Source: Hypomesus transpacificus (lineage: Eukaryota > Chordata > Actinopteri > Osmeriformes > Osmeridae). Taken from it: a stretch of 64,000 nucleotides of DNA. The stretch spans positions 2,337,497-2,401,496 of the forward strand of contig NC_061080.1 of assembly GCF_021917145.1 (NCBI RefSeq), read 5' to 3'. Made by a program: the position numbers and the translations under genes. The notes beneath the pieces were generated by a model that saw only the letters and a program-made list of their open reading frames with translations, was not told where the DNA came from and did no database searches. This document shows, one piece after another, positions 62,220 through 64,000 of this stretch; the stretch's first letter is position 1, and every line of letters starts with the position of its first letter.

Positions 62220-63421
62220 GATGATTTTGTGTTTTACACTTTGGGACTGTTTTCGGGTTGTGTCGAAGTGAGAGCCAGTGAAATGTGTGTGGGCGGGGGG
62301 GGGGCTGAATGTACTGAGTTTGTGCGGAATGTCACACCAGGATTAAAGCGTCGGTCAGCCAAACGCCATTCATCTCCATCTCGACCTTTCTCCCCCTTCC
62401 CCCCCCCCCCCCCCTCTCTCTTTCTGTTCGTACTGGTCAGCCAGGAGCTCACCAACAGACATTCCTGCCTTTTTTCGTTTTGTGAGCTTCATTTTCCCTC
62501 CAGAGCCCTGGTATCCTCTCAATCCCTCTCCCCCAGCCACCCGCCCCCTAGGACAGGAGGAGCCCGGCCAGTAGATGGCACAGAGAAGGAAGGTTAGGGT
62601 GTGGCCTTCTTTGGAAAAAGCTCAACTCACAGTTCTGGGCGGAGTAGAAATGACGAGGCACTAAAGAGTGCGAGACTATCAGTCATTAACCACACTGCGG
62701 TGTTCAAATAAAGGCCAAAGTCCATTTCTGAGGTAACAGCTGTGCGCAGTTTCTCCCTTTTCCCAATCAGACAATGGGAAATGATTAACTTGAACTGATG
62801 AACTCCACTGCAATGTTGACATGTTCCCTCTCGAGTGCTGACGCAAACTGCACGCATCTTGCTCAGTTTGTATCTAGTGCCTTCAACAAAAAAAAGCTTG
62901 TTTAGATTTGGTGGTTTCAGAGTCTTAGTTTCGGTGTAAGTGGGATTGTTCCTCGTGGAGCCCCGCTCCGGCAACCTGTCCCAACACGTCTGTTTCTCTG
63001 TCTGCCTGTCTGTCTGTTTCTCTGTCTTTCTGTCTGTCTGTTATCGGTTCTTTACCCTATCAGCTTAATCACTGTCACCATCTATACAGGCTGCTACAGT
63101 CGGTCAAGACAGGTACCACAGGCCCTGACGGGCTCTCTTTGCACCGTGTCGGGGTATGTCATTCACACATTGATGAGCTGTTACTGCAGTGGTGTGTGTG
63201 TGTGTGTGTGTGCGCGCAAAACGATACAGATGAGAAGCAGGTGATTCCACGAGGTTGACAGAGGTCAAGCAACATGCAGCCACAGTGTGTGAACAATTTT
63301 GGTTGCCACGGTGATATGGCGGGGTGTGTCGCAACACGGAAACAATCAAATCGGATCGCTTGGCTGAACTCGTTGCCGCGCCCCGGAAAACAAAGACTAC
63401 ACAAACACTTTCAAATTCTGT

Positions 63422-63422
<1 letters not shown>

Positions 63423-63494
<72 letters not shown>
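63423..63494. repeat. (CA)n microsatellite, about 36 units
   Basis: About 72 bases of pure CA on the plus strand; a separate short GT array lies at 63190-63211. Open frames across it are artefacts. Confidence 0.95.
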
Positions 63495-63498
<4 letters not shown>

Positions 63499-64000
63499 AG
63501 ATTAACTTCAAAACACCAGAAAATCCTGCCAAATAGACTTGGCACATGTTAGAATGGATCCAACAAGCTTTGTCGTTGAAGCGTTGTTTGTTTAACGACT
63601 GTTATATCTACTGTTGTTGGAGACTGCCAGACTTCTAATCTTCGCATGAGTTCCAAACTTCAAATGTGCAGCCTGTTATTGGGATGGTAAACTTTAATTG
63701 GACTAATTGGTGCGAGTTGGCACTCCCAAGCTTGGGAATAGGAGAACCACACCTCTCATGGCAACCGAGAAGAGGGGGAGAGAGGCAGGGCCCAGAAGAA
63801 AAAAGACAGACATGGCCCCTTGCATGTTGCTGCAAGAACTGCTTTCTCCGTTAGCAACACCCATTGGGTAAGGGCCCCCCTCACACCCTCCCCCCCCCCC
63901 CCACCTCCCTCCAAAGCTGGTTGACTGGTTAGTGACTCATTCTCCTGTACCCAGTGAGGTCGAGTTGAGGTGGATACCTCACAGACACATGATGGACTGA

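Larger units (their letters stand above)
55409..64000. other. No recognised exons; probably a large first intron
   Basis: The stretch contains an 84-base tandem duplicate (60987-61154), poly-C and poly-G runs, and a (CA)n array at 63423-63494. Candidate open frames lack splice context or family similarity; in particular no armadillo-repeat coding sequence was found. Confidence 0.5.

Noticed and set aside
62040-62597. 185-codon plus-strand open frame
   Set aside because: It spans poly-G and poly-C runs, contains no motif, and depends on homopolymer length.

Overview
The window is vertebrate nuclear DNA, almost certainly from a teleost fish. Genes are split by GT-AG introns, the spaces between them are long, there are very large (GA)n, (CT)n and (CA)n microsatellites, and the transposon families are typical of fish: short hAT-type MITEs, palindromic MITEs and a tRNA-derived SINE with a TAAGAGCGTCTGCTAAATG-type tail. 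The species cannot be fixed from the sequence.

Layout. At 1-650 is the first exon of a glycine-rich type I keratin gene on the minus strand, which continues off the left edge. A roughly 6 kb gene-poor gap follows. At 6.6-15.0 kb is a complete second type I keratin gene on the minus strand (nine coding exons, 469 residues). At 17.8-20.4 kb is a small minus-strand gene for a secreted protein made of one perforin-like C2 domain. At 21.7-22.6 kb is a plus-strand gastrin/CCK-family prohormone gene. At 24.3-41.3 kb or beyond is a minus-strand HAP1/TRAK-family gene, best read as hap1, with a second, internal first exon at 35.3-35.45 kb. At about 55.3 kb a plus-strand non-coding first exon with a strong splice donor begins another gene whose coding part is not visible; from gene order it could be jup.

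The order type I keratin, gastrin, HAP1 (then perhaps JUP), with gastrin and hap1 converging, matches the edge of the mammalian type I keratin cluster. This supports the gene names. The genes do not form one pathway: they cover epithelial filaments, a gut peptide hormone, a possible innate-immunity or lipid-binding protein, and a kinesin/dynein cargo adaptor. They appear together because of ancient linkage.

The most unusual region is 10.5-21.3 kb. The second keratin gene has an extra intron of about 4 kb inside what is a single first exon in its neighbour. That intron lies in a tandem segmental duplication (unit 1 about 10.73-14.22 kb, unit 2 about 14.26-21.33 kb). Unit 2 keeps the keratin promoter, first exon and C2 gene, while unit 1 has neither. 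Two copies of one MITE inside unit 1 have matching empty sites in unit 2. No prokaryotic operon, CRISPR array, phage or viral gene was seen.
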